IMG/VR virus record: IMGVR_UViG_3300033148_004586
Location: 1 to 47,148 of that record
Source: a virus
Length of the DNA: 47,148 nucleotides
Strand: one strand, 5' to 3'
Below the pieces are notes generated by a model. The model was not told the DNA's origin and searched no databases. It worked only from the letters and a program-made list of their open reading frames with translations. Positions 28,665 to 36,144 of this stretch are shown here, in pieces. Within the stretch, counting starts at the first letter, position 1. The number at the start of each line of letters is the position of its first letter. A program made the translations under genes and the position numbers.

Positions 28665-28892
28665 ATGTCATTGTACCGTGTAGTTATAAAAGAGGTTCAT
28701 AATCAGTTTATTTGGGTTGAAGCCAATAGCGTTAATGACGCTGTAAAGAAAGTAGAGAGGTTTGACGGTCAAGATTTTGGAGATGGGCCGGAATATGCCT
28801 ACACTCTTGATTCTGATGAATGGGGGGTGGACGAAGAAACTGAACAAAGTATGATTGACAGATACAAGGAGTGGCAAGGATGGGAAGGTTAG
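28665..28892 (+). CDS. Hypothetical protein
   Basis: 75 residues: MSLYRVVIKEVHNQFIWVEA, NSVNDAVKKVERFDGQDFGD. The opening matches a DpnD/PcfM-like or antirestriction-like beta-beta-alpha pattern (V.V…I.V.A.s..dA), but this is only suggestive. Overlaps the next gene by 13 nt. Confidence 0.6.
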   Translation: MSLYRVVIKEVHNQFIWVEANSVNDAVKKVERFDGQDFGDGPEYAYTLDSDEWGVDEETEQSMIDRYKEWQGWEG

Positions 28893-29050
28893 TTAATAAT
28901 TTGACATTTAACTCAAGAGCATCATTGGACCGTCCGGCTTGGACACAATATGACCTTGAGGCGTATAAGCATAAACACTGTATTATTAACGGCAGGTTTA
29001 TTATATTAAAAGACTATTTTATAAAACCGAGGCACAATAAAAACGTTTAA
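28880..29050 (+). CDS. Hypothetical basic protein before terminator
   Basis: 56 residues: MGRLVNNLTFNSRASLDRPA then HKHCIINGRFIILKDYFIKP. Last gene before a good terminator. Not recognised. Confidence 0.5.
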   Translation: MGRLVNNLTFNSRASLDRPAWTQYDLEAYKHKHCIINGRFIILKDYFIKPRHNKNV

Positions 29051-29064
29051 TCCTCTTATCTTTT

Positions 29065-29098
29065 AGCCCACGGATGGGCTTTTCTTTATTTTTTTGAA
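29065..29098 (+). terminator. Rho-independent terminator (rightward)
   Basis: AGCCCA-CGGA-TGGGCT forms a 6-bp GC-rich stem with a tetraloop, followed by TTTCTTTATTTTTTT. It ends the small-gene transcript before the next block. Confidence 0.8.
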
Positions 29099-29109
29099 AA
29101 GGTTTGAAA

Positions 29110-29403
29110 ATGATTACACAAGGCAAATGGGAACTAATAACAAGCACTGGTGATATAGTTGTTAAAGATGAGACAGGACAAACAAGAATATGTAATATGA
29201 TAGAGCACGCTCCTAAATATATTGATGAAGATATGTCAAACGCTGCTCTCATTGCAGCCGCACCTGAACTGTTGGCAGCGTGTAAGAGTGCTCTGCAAGC
29301 AGCTACCATAAAACTTGACACTTACGCAAAAAGTGCGGAAAAACAAGCCGAGGTTGTATCACAACTTAAAGCCGCCATACAAGCAGCAACGGGGGTTTTA
29401 TGA
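29110..29403 (+). CDS. Conserved phage protein (NAxLIAAAPELLxAC type)
   Basis: 97 residues: MITQGKWELITSTGDIVVKD, SNAALIAAAPELLAACKSAL, then a helical tail. The NAALIAAAPELLAAC motif marks a very common small phage protein of unknown function. Starting ATG after AAAAGGTTTGAAA. Confidence 0.7.
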   Translation: MITQGKWELITSTGDIVVKDETGQTRICNMIEHAPKYIDEDMSNAALIAAAPELLAACKSALQAATIKLDTYAKSAEKQAEVVSQLKAAIQAATGVL

Positions 29404-29573
29404 CTGACGAACATGAACAACTCTTAGAAATGGTAAAAAATTTAATGTATTTGAGAAAAATGTGCGAAGCTATTGTTAAGTATAACGAGCTTCGAGACGA
29501 AAAAAATGACCAGTTTTTAATCCGTCATGATGTATTTATAAGAATTAAGCGTAAATTAGAAGAAATGTCTTGA
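29400..29573 (+). CDS. Small helical protein
   Basis: 57 residues: MTDEHEQLLEMVKNLMYLRK, VFIRIKRKLEEMS. Coiled-coil-like. Its TGA stop sits inside the -35 box of the next promoter. Confidence 0.55.
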   Translation: MTDEHEQLLEMVKNLMYLRKMCEAIVKYNELRDEKNDQFLIRHDVFIRIKRKLEEMS

Positions 29574-29598
29574 CTTTTGTTGTCAAATATGGTATAAT
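29570..29598 (+). promoter_or_regulatory. Rightward promoter for the nuclease-GroES-helicase operon
   Basis: TTGACT, 17 bp, TATAAT with TGG extension. The next ATG is 9 nt after the -10 box. Confidence 0.8.
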
Positions 29599-29607
29599 GA
29601 GGGTACT

Positions 29608-29754
29608 ATGAAACGAAAACCAAAGATAAATGAAATAATTGACAGAATATATGATTTCGTTAGAGACGAAAACATTGAATTAGAAGATTTGTTGGATGTT
29701 TATAATTATATTTTTGGTGATTTGACAGTAAATGACGTAGATAATACAATATGA
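29608..29754 (+). CDS. Nearly leaderless small protein
   Basis: 48 residues: MKRKPKINEIIDRIYDFVRD, NIELEDLLDVYNYIFGDLTV. Only a few nucleotides of leader are expected. The stop overlaps the next ATG (ATGA). Confidence 0.55.
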   Translation: MKRKPKINEIIDRIYDFVRDENIELEDLLDVYNYIFGDLTVNDVDNTI

Positions 29755-30590
29755 GAATAATACAAAATATACCAGACGGGATTTATCAGAGGGTTTTGGC
29801 AAATGTTCAGAAACCTGACCCAGATATTTTGAGGGTAACTGAACTTATCAATCCGCCTTTGATTAAAAAGCTGACCTTAGAGCACTGGGACGAACTTAGA
29901 CCTTTAGCTTCTGATTTTTTATGGAGTATACTTGGTTCTGCAATACACGCTGAATTAGCTCAAGCTTCTGACGGAGTGCTTATTGAGCAAAGAATTACAA
30001 AAGAGTTTTTTGGTATTACTTTATCGGGGCAGGTCGATAGATATGAGACTGGCACTAAAACTATTGCAGACTATAAAAGCACGTCTGTCTGGTCTATTTT
30101 GTTGGGATTAAAACCCGAATGGGAAGCCCAACTCAATATTTATAGTTTTTTGTTGGAAGAAGAAGGCTACCCTGTTTCAAACTTAAAAATCCACGCTATT
30201 TTGCGGGATTGGCAAGTTGGTAAGTCTGTGCAAAAAGACTACCCCATTATACCTTTTATGACTCTTGATGTACCAAAGTGGGGGGCTTTCAAGACGGCAG
30301 AATATATCAAGAAACGTGTTGAGATACACAAAGCTGAGCCTTTGCCCTGTACTGCTGAGGAAAGATGGGAACGTGCTCCCACTTTTGCCGTGATGAAAAC
30401 CGGAAGAAAATCAGCAGTAAGGGTAAAAGATACAAGAGAAGAAGCTGAGATTTATCTTAATACAAAAGTCAAGTCCACCGATAAACCAAAATGTGAAATT
30501 GTAGAACGCAAAGGAGAGGCAATAAGGTGTAAAAATTATTGCTTAGTTCGGGACGTGTGCAAATATAATCCTTATAATGAGGAAAAATAA
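29751..30590 (+). CDS. PD-(D/E)XK nuclease, RecB/Cas4-like
   Basis: 279 residues with the core ordered as in this family: LGSAIHAELAQASDGVLIEQ (~61, catalytic His/Glu region), SGQVDRYETGTKT (Asp at ~95), IADYKSTSVW (Asp…Lys at ~106) and EWEAQLNIYSFLLEE (QxxxY). The C-terminal CKNYCLVRDVCKYN provides three Cys that, with another nearby, could hold an Fe-S cluster as in Cas4. It is likely a DNA end-processing exonuclease for phage recombination, working with SSB downstream. Confidence 0.75.
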   Translation: MRIIQNIPDGIYQRVLANVQKPDPDILRVTELINPPLIKKLTLEHWDELRPLASDFLWSILGSAIHAELAQASDGVLIEQRITKEFFGITLSGQVDRYETGTKTIADYKSTSVWSILLGLKPEWEAQLNIYSFLLEEEGYPVSNLKIHAILRDWQVGKSVQKDYPIIPFMTLDVPKWGAFKTAEYIKKRVEIHKAEPLPCTAEERWERAPTFAVMKTGRKSAVRVKDTREEAEIYLNTKVKSTDKPKCEIVERKGEAIRCKNYCLVRDVCKYNPYNEEK

Positions 30591-30730
30591 TGGTTCTAAA
30601 ATGTAGCTGTCAGCACGCTTATCAAGATAAAAAATATGGAAAAGGGTTAAGGGTTCATAATCCGGTAAAAGGTCAAGCAGATAAACCTGATTGGCGTTGT
30701 ACCGTTTGCAAGAAAGTTAGAGGAGAATAA
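30590..30730 (+). CDS. Small zinc protein
   Basis: 46 residues: MVLKCSCQHAYQDKKYGKGL, RVHNPVKGQADKPDWRCTVC. The CxCxHxxQDxxYGxGxRVxN…RCTVC pattern is a small conserved phage zinc protein. Start overlaps the nuclease stop. Confidence 0.65.
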   Translation: MVLKCSCQHAYQDKKYGKGLRVHNPVKGQADKPDWRCTVCKKVRGE

Positions 30731-30733
30731 GTA

Positions 30734-31066
30734 ATGAGTTATAAAAAAACTCCAGCAGAACAGTTACGCATTGTTCGTCAAAGCTCTTTAGAAAGAGCCA
30801 CACAACTTTACATTGCTGGACATATAGATGCAGGTAAACTTGAACAAACTGCAGAAAACTTTGTTAAGTGGGTTTATAATAAATTAGGTGTGCTTGTTGG
30901 AGGATATTTAACTGATGCTCAAATAGGTGGTATAATCGTATTACAAAGCACTCTACATAGAACAGTGGAAATGGCTCTTGCAGGAAAAATTGATGTGTTA
31001 GATATATTTACCGCTGCGGAGCCTCTTAGCAAGTATATATATGAGGGCTGTAATGCAAAAAGTTAA
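30734..31066 (+). CDS. Hypothetical helical protein
   Basis: 110 residues: SSLERATQLYIAGHIDAGKL, FVKWVYNKLGVLVG, LHRTVEMALAGKIDVLDIFT. All-helical. Located between a recombination nuclease and a NinB-like gene. No known family claimed. Confidence 0.55.
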   Translation: MSYKKTPAEQLRIVRQSSLERATQLYIAGHIDAGKLEQTAENFVKWVYNKLGVLVGGYLTDAQIGGIIVLQSTLHRTVEMALAGKIDVLDIFTAAEPLSKYIYEGCNAKS

Positions 31067-31457
31067 GTTCTATGGCGAGATTACAGAGGTTGGCTTGGTA
31101 ATGGATAGAATTGGTGTGTTTTCAAAATATATAGAAAGCCTGCCAAAAGGAACAAGACTTGAGATTACTCTTAAAAAAGAGTCTGAGAATAAAACCGCAG
31201 AACAGTTAGCTTACTACTTTTCTTGCGTAGTACAGCCTCTTGCTGACCATTTAGGTTATACAAAAACAGAATGTGATGGGGTTCTTTGTAAGTATTTGCT
31301 AACAGAAAACCCTGGGACTAAAAAAGAATATGTAAAATCCAAGTCTGACCTGAATCGTGCGGAGTTGGCAAAGTTTATTGATAACGCTATTATCCTTGCA
31401 GCACAAAGTGGGGTAGTAGTGCCGCCCCCGAACAAAGCATGGAAGGACTTGAAATGA
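31053..31457 (+). CDS. Conserved protein, possibly NinB-like
   Basis: 134 residues from the ATG after GAGGGCTG: KVKFYGEITEVGLVMDRIGV, then RLEITLKKESENKTAEQLAY (~45-64) and HLGYTKTECDGVLCKYLLTE. The KTxEQLAYYF and HxGYTxxE motifs recall NinB and similar recombination-associated proteins. The assignment is tentative. Confidence 0.5.
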   Translation: MQKVKFYGEITEVGLVMDRIGVFSKYIESLPKGTRLEITLKKESENKTAEQLAYYFSCVVQPLADHLGYTKTECDGVLCKYLLTENPGTKKEYVKSKSDLNRAELAKFIDNAIILAAQSGVVVPPPNKAWKDLK

Positions 31458-32110
31458 GAGCGTGTAAAGACTGCAAGTGGTACTCAAAACGGGATTATCA
31501 TCTACACGATGAGTTTGCTTGTGTCTTTCGCGGGGTGATAAACCCAGAGTGCATTAAACCGTGTAAGAATTTTGAAAGGAATCAAGTGTTTGAAATAAAA
31601 AGAACATGCGAAGACTGTAAGTACTTTGGTGGCTACACTGGGCAAAAGGGGGTTGCCGTGCAAACATATTTTTGTAATTACCCCTTTTCTGCGATTGTGT
31701 ATCGGCATTATAGCCCAAAAGATATTTGTGGGTATTTTGAAGAAAGGAAAACTATGGTTGAATTAAAGACACTGGAAAAAGCATATAAAGTTATGCAAGC
31801 AGCTTGGGTTGAATTACATCATGTAGAAGTTGGTGATACAGTTAAGATACTGAGGGGTATGGGACATAATGAGTTAGGGAGCGTAGGGGAAAGTTGTAAT
31901 TGGATGACTGGAAAAGAATGCCGAGTTTCAGCTATTAAGGACAACTATATTGCTTTAGAACAAACGGGGTATTTCCCCTTCTTTTGTCTTGAGGTTGTCA
32001 AAAAAGCTGAACCTAAAATCGAAGTTACCTGTAAAATTAACGGTGAAACAATGCCTTTGAGTACACTAAGCGAAGAAACAATACTCAATATAAGAAGGAG
32101 TTCAGAATGA
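31454..32110 (+). CDS. Two-Cys-cluster protein with C-terminal NGE module
   Basis: 218 residues from ATG overlapping the previous stop. Two tandem units, CKDCKWYSKRDYHLHDEFAC…CKNF (~4-40) and CEDCKYFGG…CNYP…CGYF (~50-92), each CxxCxxF/Y…C…CxxF, look like small zinc sites. A central segment (VEVGDTVKILRGMG) is unrelated. The C-terminus IEVTCKINGETMPLSTLSEE matches a module in another gene of this window. Function unknown. Confidence 0.6.
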   Translation: MRACKDCKWYSKRDYHLHDEFACVFRGVINPECIKPCKNFERNQVFEIKRTCEDCKYFGGYTGQKGVAVQTYFCNYPFSAIVYRHYSPKDICGYFEERKTMVELKTLEKAYKVMQAAWVELHHVEVGDTVKILRGMGHNELGSVGESCNWMTGKECRVSAIKDNYIALEQTGYFPFFCLEVVKKAEPKIEVTCKINGETMPLSTLSEETILNIRRSSE

Positions 32111-32424
32111 GTAGATACTTAGAGCCAATCAGAGGTCGCATTATTGTAAAGCGGATAAAGAGAAATGTATCCCCAGGAGGACTTACGCTTCCAGAGAGTA
32201 GAGAGCAACCTACTGTCGAGGGTGAGGTTATTGCAGTTGGGCCAGGTTTAATGGCCTTAATGAACGGAGAACATATTACTCCACAAGTAAAGGTCGGTGA
32301 TATTGTTCTCTACTGGTCCAATGACCCTGGTTTAATTGCTTTTGATTTTGAAGGTGAAAAGTATGACGCAATAACTGATGAACAAAGTATTATTACAAAA
32401 ATTAAGGAGACAAAAGATGAATAG
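32107..32424 (+). CDS. GroES-like co-chaperonin
   Basis: 105 residues. MSRYLEPIRGRIIVKRIKRN, GGLTLPESREQPTVEGEVIA, VGPG and KVGDIVLYWSNDP follow the Cpn10 order: barrel core with GG-x-x-x-P near residue 26 and VGPG. Phage co-chaperonins such as T4 gp31 replace host GroES to fold capsid protein. No GroEL is present, so it must work with the host chaperonin. It lies just before SSB in the early operon. Confidence 0.85.
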   Translation: MSRYLEPIRGRIIVKRIKRNVSPGGLTLPESREQPTVEGEVIAVGPGLMALMNGEHITPQVKVGDIVLYWSNDPGLIAFDFEGEKYDAITDEQSIITKIKETKDE

Positions 32425-32815
32425 ATGGATTGGAATGGGGAACCTTACGAGAGACCCTGAGTTTAAGAACATAGGTACTACTAATGTTTGTAACTTTGGT
32501 ATTGCCTTAAATCGTCAAACAAAAAACGGAAAAGAGACGACCTTTATAAATATCGAGGCTTGGGGAAAAACCGCAGAGAACATTACCAAGTATTTTACCA
32601 AAGGTAAGCCAATTTTGATTGAGGGCAGACTGAAATTGGATGAGTGGGACGATAAAACCACACACCAAAAACGAAGTAAACTAAAAGTGATTGCGGAGAG
32701 GTTTGAATTTGTTGGCGGAAATCAGCAGGTACAAGGCCCGCAACCGGCAGCACCACCATATAACTCGACACCCGCTCCGGCGGCTCCCACGGCTCCGGCT
32801 TCACCGTTTGTTTGA
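32417..32815 (+). CDS. ssb: Single-stranded DNA-binding protein
   Basis: 132 residues from ATG behind AAGGAGACAAAAG. The OB fold is clear: MNRWIGMGNLTRDPEFKNIG, TTNVCNFGIALNRQTKNGKE, FINIEAWGKTAENITKYFTK, GKPILIEGRLKLDEW. The tail is Pro/Ala/Gln-rich and ends SPFV rather than the acidic DDIPF that binds host partners. It should coat single-stranded DNA in replication and recombination. Confidence 0.9.
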   Translation: MNRWIGMGNLTRDPEFKNIGTTNVCNFGIALNRQTKNGKETTFINIEAWGKTAENITKYFTKGKPILIEGRLKLDEWDDKTTHQKRSKLKVIAERFEFVGGNQQVQGPQPAAPPYNSTPAPAAPTAPASPFV

Positions 32816-32907
32816 TGAAATTTAGCCAATAGGCAGGATTAGGTTTGGCCAACCGTGGTAAACGGCGGCTTAGCCCTGCCCACTAATTTTTATTTGGGAG
32901 ATTTGAT
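32816..32907 (+). other. Intergenic segment with GC-rich foldable sequence
   Basis: GGCAGG (32832-32837) pairs with CCTGCC (32875-32880), enclosing alternative stems GGTT-TGGCC-AACC and CCGT-GGTAA-ACGG. An AT-rich run follows, so it could act as a weak terminator or leader fold. No gene seen. Confidence 0.4.
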
Positions 32908-33174
32908 ATGAAGAAAAAAGCAACAACAAGTGAAAGATTAGATATTTTGGAGAGAACATCTATACGAATAAAGAGAGGGTTAATACAAGCTACTTGTAAC
33001 CACGAGAGATTAGAGATTGTAATAGACGTTCAGGGGCACGTGCAAACATATGCCGTGTGTTCTATATGTGGTAGAAGTTTTAATAGTGTTAAGATGTTAG
33101 GGGGAGCCGGTTTGAAAAAACAAATAAAAAAAATCTTTCAAAACTTTATCCCCAGCCACTTACGGGATTGGTGA
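32908..33174 (+). CDS. Hypothetical zinc protein
   Basis: 88 residues: a helical start (SERLDILERTSIRIKRGLIQ), then CNHERLEIVIDVQGHVQTYA and VCSICGRSF, a His/Cys ribbon, and a basic C-terminus. Function unknown. Confidence 0.55.
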   Translation: MKKKATTSERLDILERTSIRIKRGLIQATCNHERLEIVIDVQGHVQTYAVCSICGRSFNSVKMLGGAGLKKQIKKIFQNFIPSHLRDW

Positions 33175-33236
33175 AAATTTCAACATGGAAGCGTTTTTTC
33201 GGAAAACGGTAGATGTATATTTTTTAGAAGATTGAT

Positions 33237-33416
33237 ATGATAGGCTCATGTAAACACAATGGTTTTGTAGTCGTATATGTTTTAACAAACCACCCAGGTA
33301 GTGATTCTCTTGAATGTCCAGTGTGTAAAATGGAAAGGAAAATAAAAGACCTTGAAGACGAAGTAGAAAACCTTAGATATGAGATATTATATGCGGGAGA
33401 AAGAGAAGATGTCTAA
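33237..33416 (+). CDS. Small zinc plus coiled-coil protein
   Basis: 59 residues: CKHNGFVVVYVLTNHPGSDS then LECPVCKMERKIKDLEDEVE and NLRYEILYAG. Cys/His site followed by a short coiled coil. Overlaps the next start. Confidence 0.55.
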   Translation: MIGSCKHNGFVVVYVLTNHPGSDSLECPVCKMERKIKDLEDEVENLRYEILYAGEREDV

Positions 33417-33675
33417 AAAATTTATAAAACCTACGCCGAAACAAGTAACAGAGTATGCTCAAAGCATAGGTTATAACCTTGATGGTGAAGCATTTTGCGA
33501 CCATTATGAGTCTAAAGGTTGGATGATTGGGCGAAGCCCCATGAAATCGTGGCCTGCTGCGGTAAGGACTTGGAAGAGAATGGATAAAAAGAAATACGGG
33601 CAGCCCACCCCTTCTGCCAAAGTTGGCGGGAAAACATTAAAGGAAAAATATCTGGAGAATCGGGATTGGAGTTAA
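33409..33675 (+). CDS. Putative replication accessory (helicase-loader-type) protein
   Basis: 88 residues from the ATG inside the previous gene. KFIKPTPKQVTEYAQSIGYN, FCDHYESKGWMIGRSPMKSW and AAVRTWKRMDKK match a common phage domain found at the C-terminus of replication/helicase-loading proteins (FxxPTxxEVxxY…FxxHYxSxGWxxGxxPMKxWxAAVxxW). Placed directly before the DnaB-type helicase, which supports such a role. Confidence 0.65.
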   Translation: MSKKFIKPTPKQVTEYAQSIGYNLDGEAFCDHYESKGWMIGRSPMKSWPAAVRTWKRMDKKKYGQPTPSAKVGGKTLKEKYLENRDWS

Positions 33676-33827
33676 GTTGGAATAAAATTTGGAAAAGGTA
33701 TGACATTGAGTACCTGCGGATATTAAAAGAACTTGGAGAGGTTCCCTTTCCTACGCAGAGGGCAATGATAGAAGAATTTGTTGAGGACCAGTTAGAATTC
33801 GATAAGGAGAAACAAAGTGGACTCTGA
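33666..33827 (+). CDS. Small TTG-started protein
   Basis: 53 residues: LELSWNKIWKRYDIEYLRIL then KELGEVPFPTQRAMIEEFVE. GGAGAATCGGGA precedes the TTG, which overlaps the previous gene. It couples on to the next two genes. Confidence 0.5.
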   Translation: MELSWNKIWKRYDIEYLRILKELGEVPFPTQRAMIEEFVEDQLEFDKEKQSGL

Positions 33828-33903
33828 AGATGCAAAATTTGGGGAAACTTATTTTTTTGTTGTTGAGTGGGATGGCAATGATGATTCAAGCATATCCCGT
33901 TGA
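33817..33903 (+). CDS. 28-residue GTG-started peptide
   Basis: MDSEDAKFGETYFFVVEWDG then NDDSSISR, behind AAGGAGAAACAAA. It overlaps the helicase start in another frame and may control its translation, or be a displaced N-terminus. Confidence 0.4.
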   Translation: MDSEDAKFGETYFFVVEWDGNDDSSISR

Positions 33904-34720
33904 AAGCCAAAACTTTGATGATATTGTTGCGAATATCGGACAAGAGCCTTTTGGTTTAAGAACTGGTTTTACAGAATTAGATAACATGACAAGGGGGCTA
34001 CACCCTGGCGAGCTAACTATTCTTGCGGGCCGTAGCTCAATGGGTAAAAGTGCTTTTATGCTGGATGTTGCGTTACACCTCGACTGCTCCGTTGCTATAT
34101 TTTCTTTGGAAATGGGGTATATTACATTGTGCGAAAGATTGGTTGCAAACTACACGAATACTAATTACCACTACTTAAAGTCGGGCAAAATCGCCCCCCC
34201 TGATGTGAGTGAACTAAAATCAAAAAACATTACAATTTTGGATAATTCTTATCTAACCCCTGCGAAATTTCATCAACAGCTTGTTCAATTAAAAGCCGAA
34301 CAAGGTATAAAGTGTGCTATGGTTGATTTTCTACAACTGGTGAAACCTGATTTATCAACAGGCAGCAGATACCAGGACATTGATGCAATATGCCAGAGTT
34401 TGAGGGCAACTGGAAAAGAGTTGGGTATTGCTATAGTAGTTTTGGCACAACTTAACAGAGAAATAGAAAAGAGAGAAAACCATGAACCAAAACTAAGTGA
34501 TTTAAGAGAGTCCGCCGGAATTGAACAGTCTGCCGATGTTGTTTTAATGTTACATAGACCAGATTATTATCAAATTAAAGAAATTGACCTTGAAAGTGAG
34601 GATGGGGGAGAAGCCTATATTTATATCTCGAAACAAAGAAATGGCCCCGTAGGAAAAATACCCCTTGTTTGGTTAAGTGAGTTTATGAGTTTTAGAGAGA
34701 TTAAACCGGAGACTTTTTGA
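33872..34720 (+). CDS. DnaB-type replicative helicase (C-terminal domain)
   Basis: About 282 residues from the chosen ATG; no DnaB N-terminal domain. It shows FGLRTGFTELDNMTRGLHPG, Walker A GRSSMGKSAF, FSLEMGY, Walker B CAMVDFLQL, sensor region VVLAQLNREIEKRENHEPKL and DLRESAGIEQSADVVLMLHR, ending with the KQRNGPVG motif. It is a RecA-fold 5'-3' helicase of the DnaB/phage T7-like group. The primase follows two genes on, so the two probably act together at the fork. Of three nearby ATGs the first is chosen; an earlier one is possible. Confidence 0.85.
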   Translation: MAMMIQAYPVESQNFDDIVANIGQEPFGLRTGFTELDNMTRGLHPGELTILAGRSSMGKSAFMLDVALHLDCSVAIFSLEMGYITLCERLVANYTNTNYHYLKSGKIAPPDVSELKSKNITILDNSYLTPAKFHQQLVQLKAEQGIKCAMVDFLQLVKPDLSTGSRYQDIDAICQSLRATGKELGIAIVVLAQLNREIEKRENHEPKLSDLRESAGIEQSADVVLMLHRPDYYQIKEIDLESEDGGEAYIYISKQRNGPVGKIPLVWLSEFMSFREIKPETF

Positions 34721-34977
34721 TGAAACTTTTTGAATGGACAAAAGAAAAACATGACGGTATGATTACTTGTGGGGTAGATTGGAAGGAGTGGGGACTTCCT
34801 TTTTCAGTGCACCTCCACTTTGATAAGTTCAATAAGGGTCTGTTTATGCTTCCAGATGGAGAAACAAAAAAGAAACCTACCGGTTGGTGTAGCGAAATTA
34901 TAATAAGTTTTCTTTGTTTTTATTTATATGTTGAGTTTGATTATTGGTATTCAGAGGGCGGCAATGGAAAGAACTAA
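34720..34977 (+). CDS. Hypothetical protein
   Basis: 85 residues: MKLFEWTKEKHDGMITCGVD, WGLPFSVHLHFDKFNKGLFM, then a hydrophobic end. Overlaps helicase stop (TGATG) and primase start. Not recognised. Confidence 0.55.
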   Translation: MKLFEWTKEKHDGMITCGVDWKEWGLPFSVHLHFDKFNKGLFMLPDGETKKKPTGWCSEIIISFLCFYLYVEFDYWYSEGGNGKN

Positions 34978-35326
34978 TTATCGGCATCTGTGCCCCATTT
35001 GTTCAAAACCTGACGGCTGTTTGTATGCCAAAGACGGAACTGCTGCAATATGTAGTCGAATTCAGGAAGGTTCTGTTAAAACTGTGGGCGAAGGTCCATT
35101 TAGCGGGGGCTATCTCCATATCCTCAAACCAGGGAATTTCAAACCCAAACCCGTTACAGTAAAAAAACAAGTGATTACAATTGCCTGGGGGAAACTCAAT
35201 GATGCTTATATGAATAACCTGAGCTATTTTTATGAAGACAGGTTAAATATCGGGCACTCTGTTGTTGATAGTTTGTGTGAGGAATGGAAACAAACCTATT
35301 GGCTTGCAACGACTTTACCCAGATAA
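34964..35326 (+). CDS. DNA primase, N-terminal zinc part
   Basis: 120 codons. MERTNYRHLCPICSKPDGCL then CSRIQEGSVK form the zinc site that reads the priming signal. The next segment (NNLSYFYEDRLNIGHSVVDS) is the linker to the catalytic core. The frame goes off after CEEWKQ and ends in PR, while the TOPRIM core continues in the +1 frame. The stretch expected at the junction appears shortened. Confidence 0.7.
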   Translation: MERTNYRHLCPICSKPDGCLYAKDGTAAICSRIQEGSVKTVGEGPFSGGYLHILKPGNFKPKPVTVKKQVITIAWGKLNDAYMNNLSYFYEDRLNIGHSVVDSLCEEWKQTYWLATTLPR

Positions 35327-35717
35327 TTCTAAAAGATTAGACAAACACAGCCAAGTGGGTATTTTAATCCCTCGGCTTAATTGGGATAACCTAAAGATTT
35401 TATTTATCTGCGAAGGGCTTTCGGATACCGCCACGGCTTTGGATATGGGCCTCTATGCGATTGGTAGATTAAGTTGTGGCACAGGCAAGGACCATATTGT
35501 AAGCTTTTGTCTGAAAAAGAAGCCATCACGAATTGTGATAGTTGCAGACCGAGACGCTCCTGGAGTAGCAGGGGCTGAAAAGCTTAGAATAAAGCTATCA
35601 GAAAAAGCTTTTAATGTGGGGACCTTGCTGTCAGAATATCAAGACCTCCGCGAATGGGTAAAAGAAAAAGGCCAGGTATTTGTGCGAAATAAAATTATTT
35701 CTTTAACAAAACCCTAA
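35262..35717 (+). CDS. DNA primase, TOPRIM catalytic part
   Basis: 151-codon frame: RNGNKPIGLQRLYPDNSKRL, then TOPRIM LFICEGLSDTATAL (catalytic Glu) and IVIVADRDAPGVAGAEKLRI (DxD), with a basic C-terminal helix. TOPRIM makes RNA primers for the fork. It is out of frame with the zinc-binding N-terminus. No Shine-Dalgarno serves its own ATG, so the gene is split or mis-sequenced. Confidence 0.75.
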   Translation: MLIVCVRNGNKPIGLQRLYPDNSKRLDKHSQVGILIPRLNWDNLKILFICEGLSDTATALDMGLYAIGRLSCGTGKDHIVSFCLKKKPSRIVIVADRDAPGVAGAEKLRIKLSEKAFNVGTLLSEYQDLREWVKEKGQVFVRNKIISLTKP

Positions 35718-35725
35718 GATTTTTC

Positions 35726-35754
35726 TTGATTTTTAATGCAAAATATGGTATAAT
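35726..35754 (+). promoter_or_regulatory. Rightward promoter
   Basis: TTGATT, 17 bp, TATAAT with TGG extension. The next ATG is 6 nt after the -10 box. Confidence 0.8.
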
Positions 35755-35760
35755 GTGATT

Positions 35761-35949
35761 ATGAAAATAATAATTATAGGTGTTCTAATATGGGGTCTTT
35801 TATGGGGGTTTTTGGGAGCAGCCGCTTATTTTCATGCGACACAAAATAGAAAAAGGTTTAATATAAAACCTCGCCCTTTTTTCTTAAAAGACTCTTGGTT
35901 TTATGACTCGTTATTACACGGTTTGATAGCATTTTTATTTGAGTTTTAG
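35761..35949 (+). CDS. Leaderless small membrane protein
   Basis: 62 residues: MKIIIIGVLIWGLLWGFLGA then AAYFHATQNRKRFNIKPRPF and a hydrophobic end. One N-terminal transmembrane helix and possibly another at the C-terminus. First gene of the last rightward promoter. Confidence 0.55.
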   Translation: MKIIIIGVLIWGLLWGFLGAAAYFHATQNRKRFNIKPRPFFLKDSWFYDSLLHGLIAFLFEF

Positions 35950-35976
35950 CGATTTCTAAAGTATGAGGCTAATAAT

Positions 35977-36144
35977 ATGGAAAAATTAAAACAAACAAAA
36001 CTAAATCAGGATGATATTGAAGAACATACTTTTTGGTTACTTTATACTGCTAATGATTATGGGCGAACTAAGCGTGATAAAAATGTCCACAATCAGATGA
36101 AAAAAAGATTTGAAAAAACTTTTGGGGATGATAATGGAAACTGA
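35977..36144 (+). CDS. Hypothetical protein
   Basis: 55 residues: MEKLKQTKLNQDDIEEHTFW, LLYTANDYGRTKRDKNVHNQ. Charged, helical. Overlaps the next start. Confidence 0.5.
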   Translation: MEKLKQTKLNQDDIEEHTFWLLYTANDYGRTKRDKNVHNQMKKRFEKTFGDDNGN

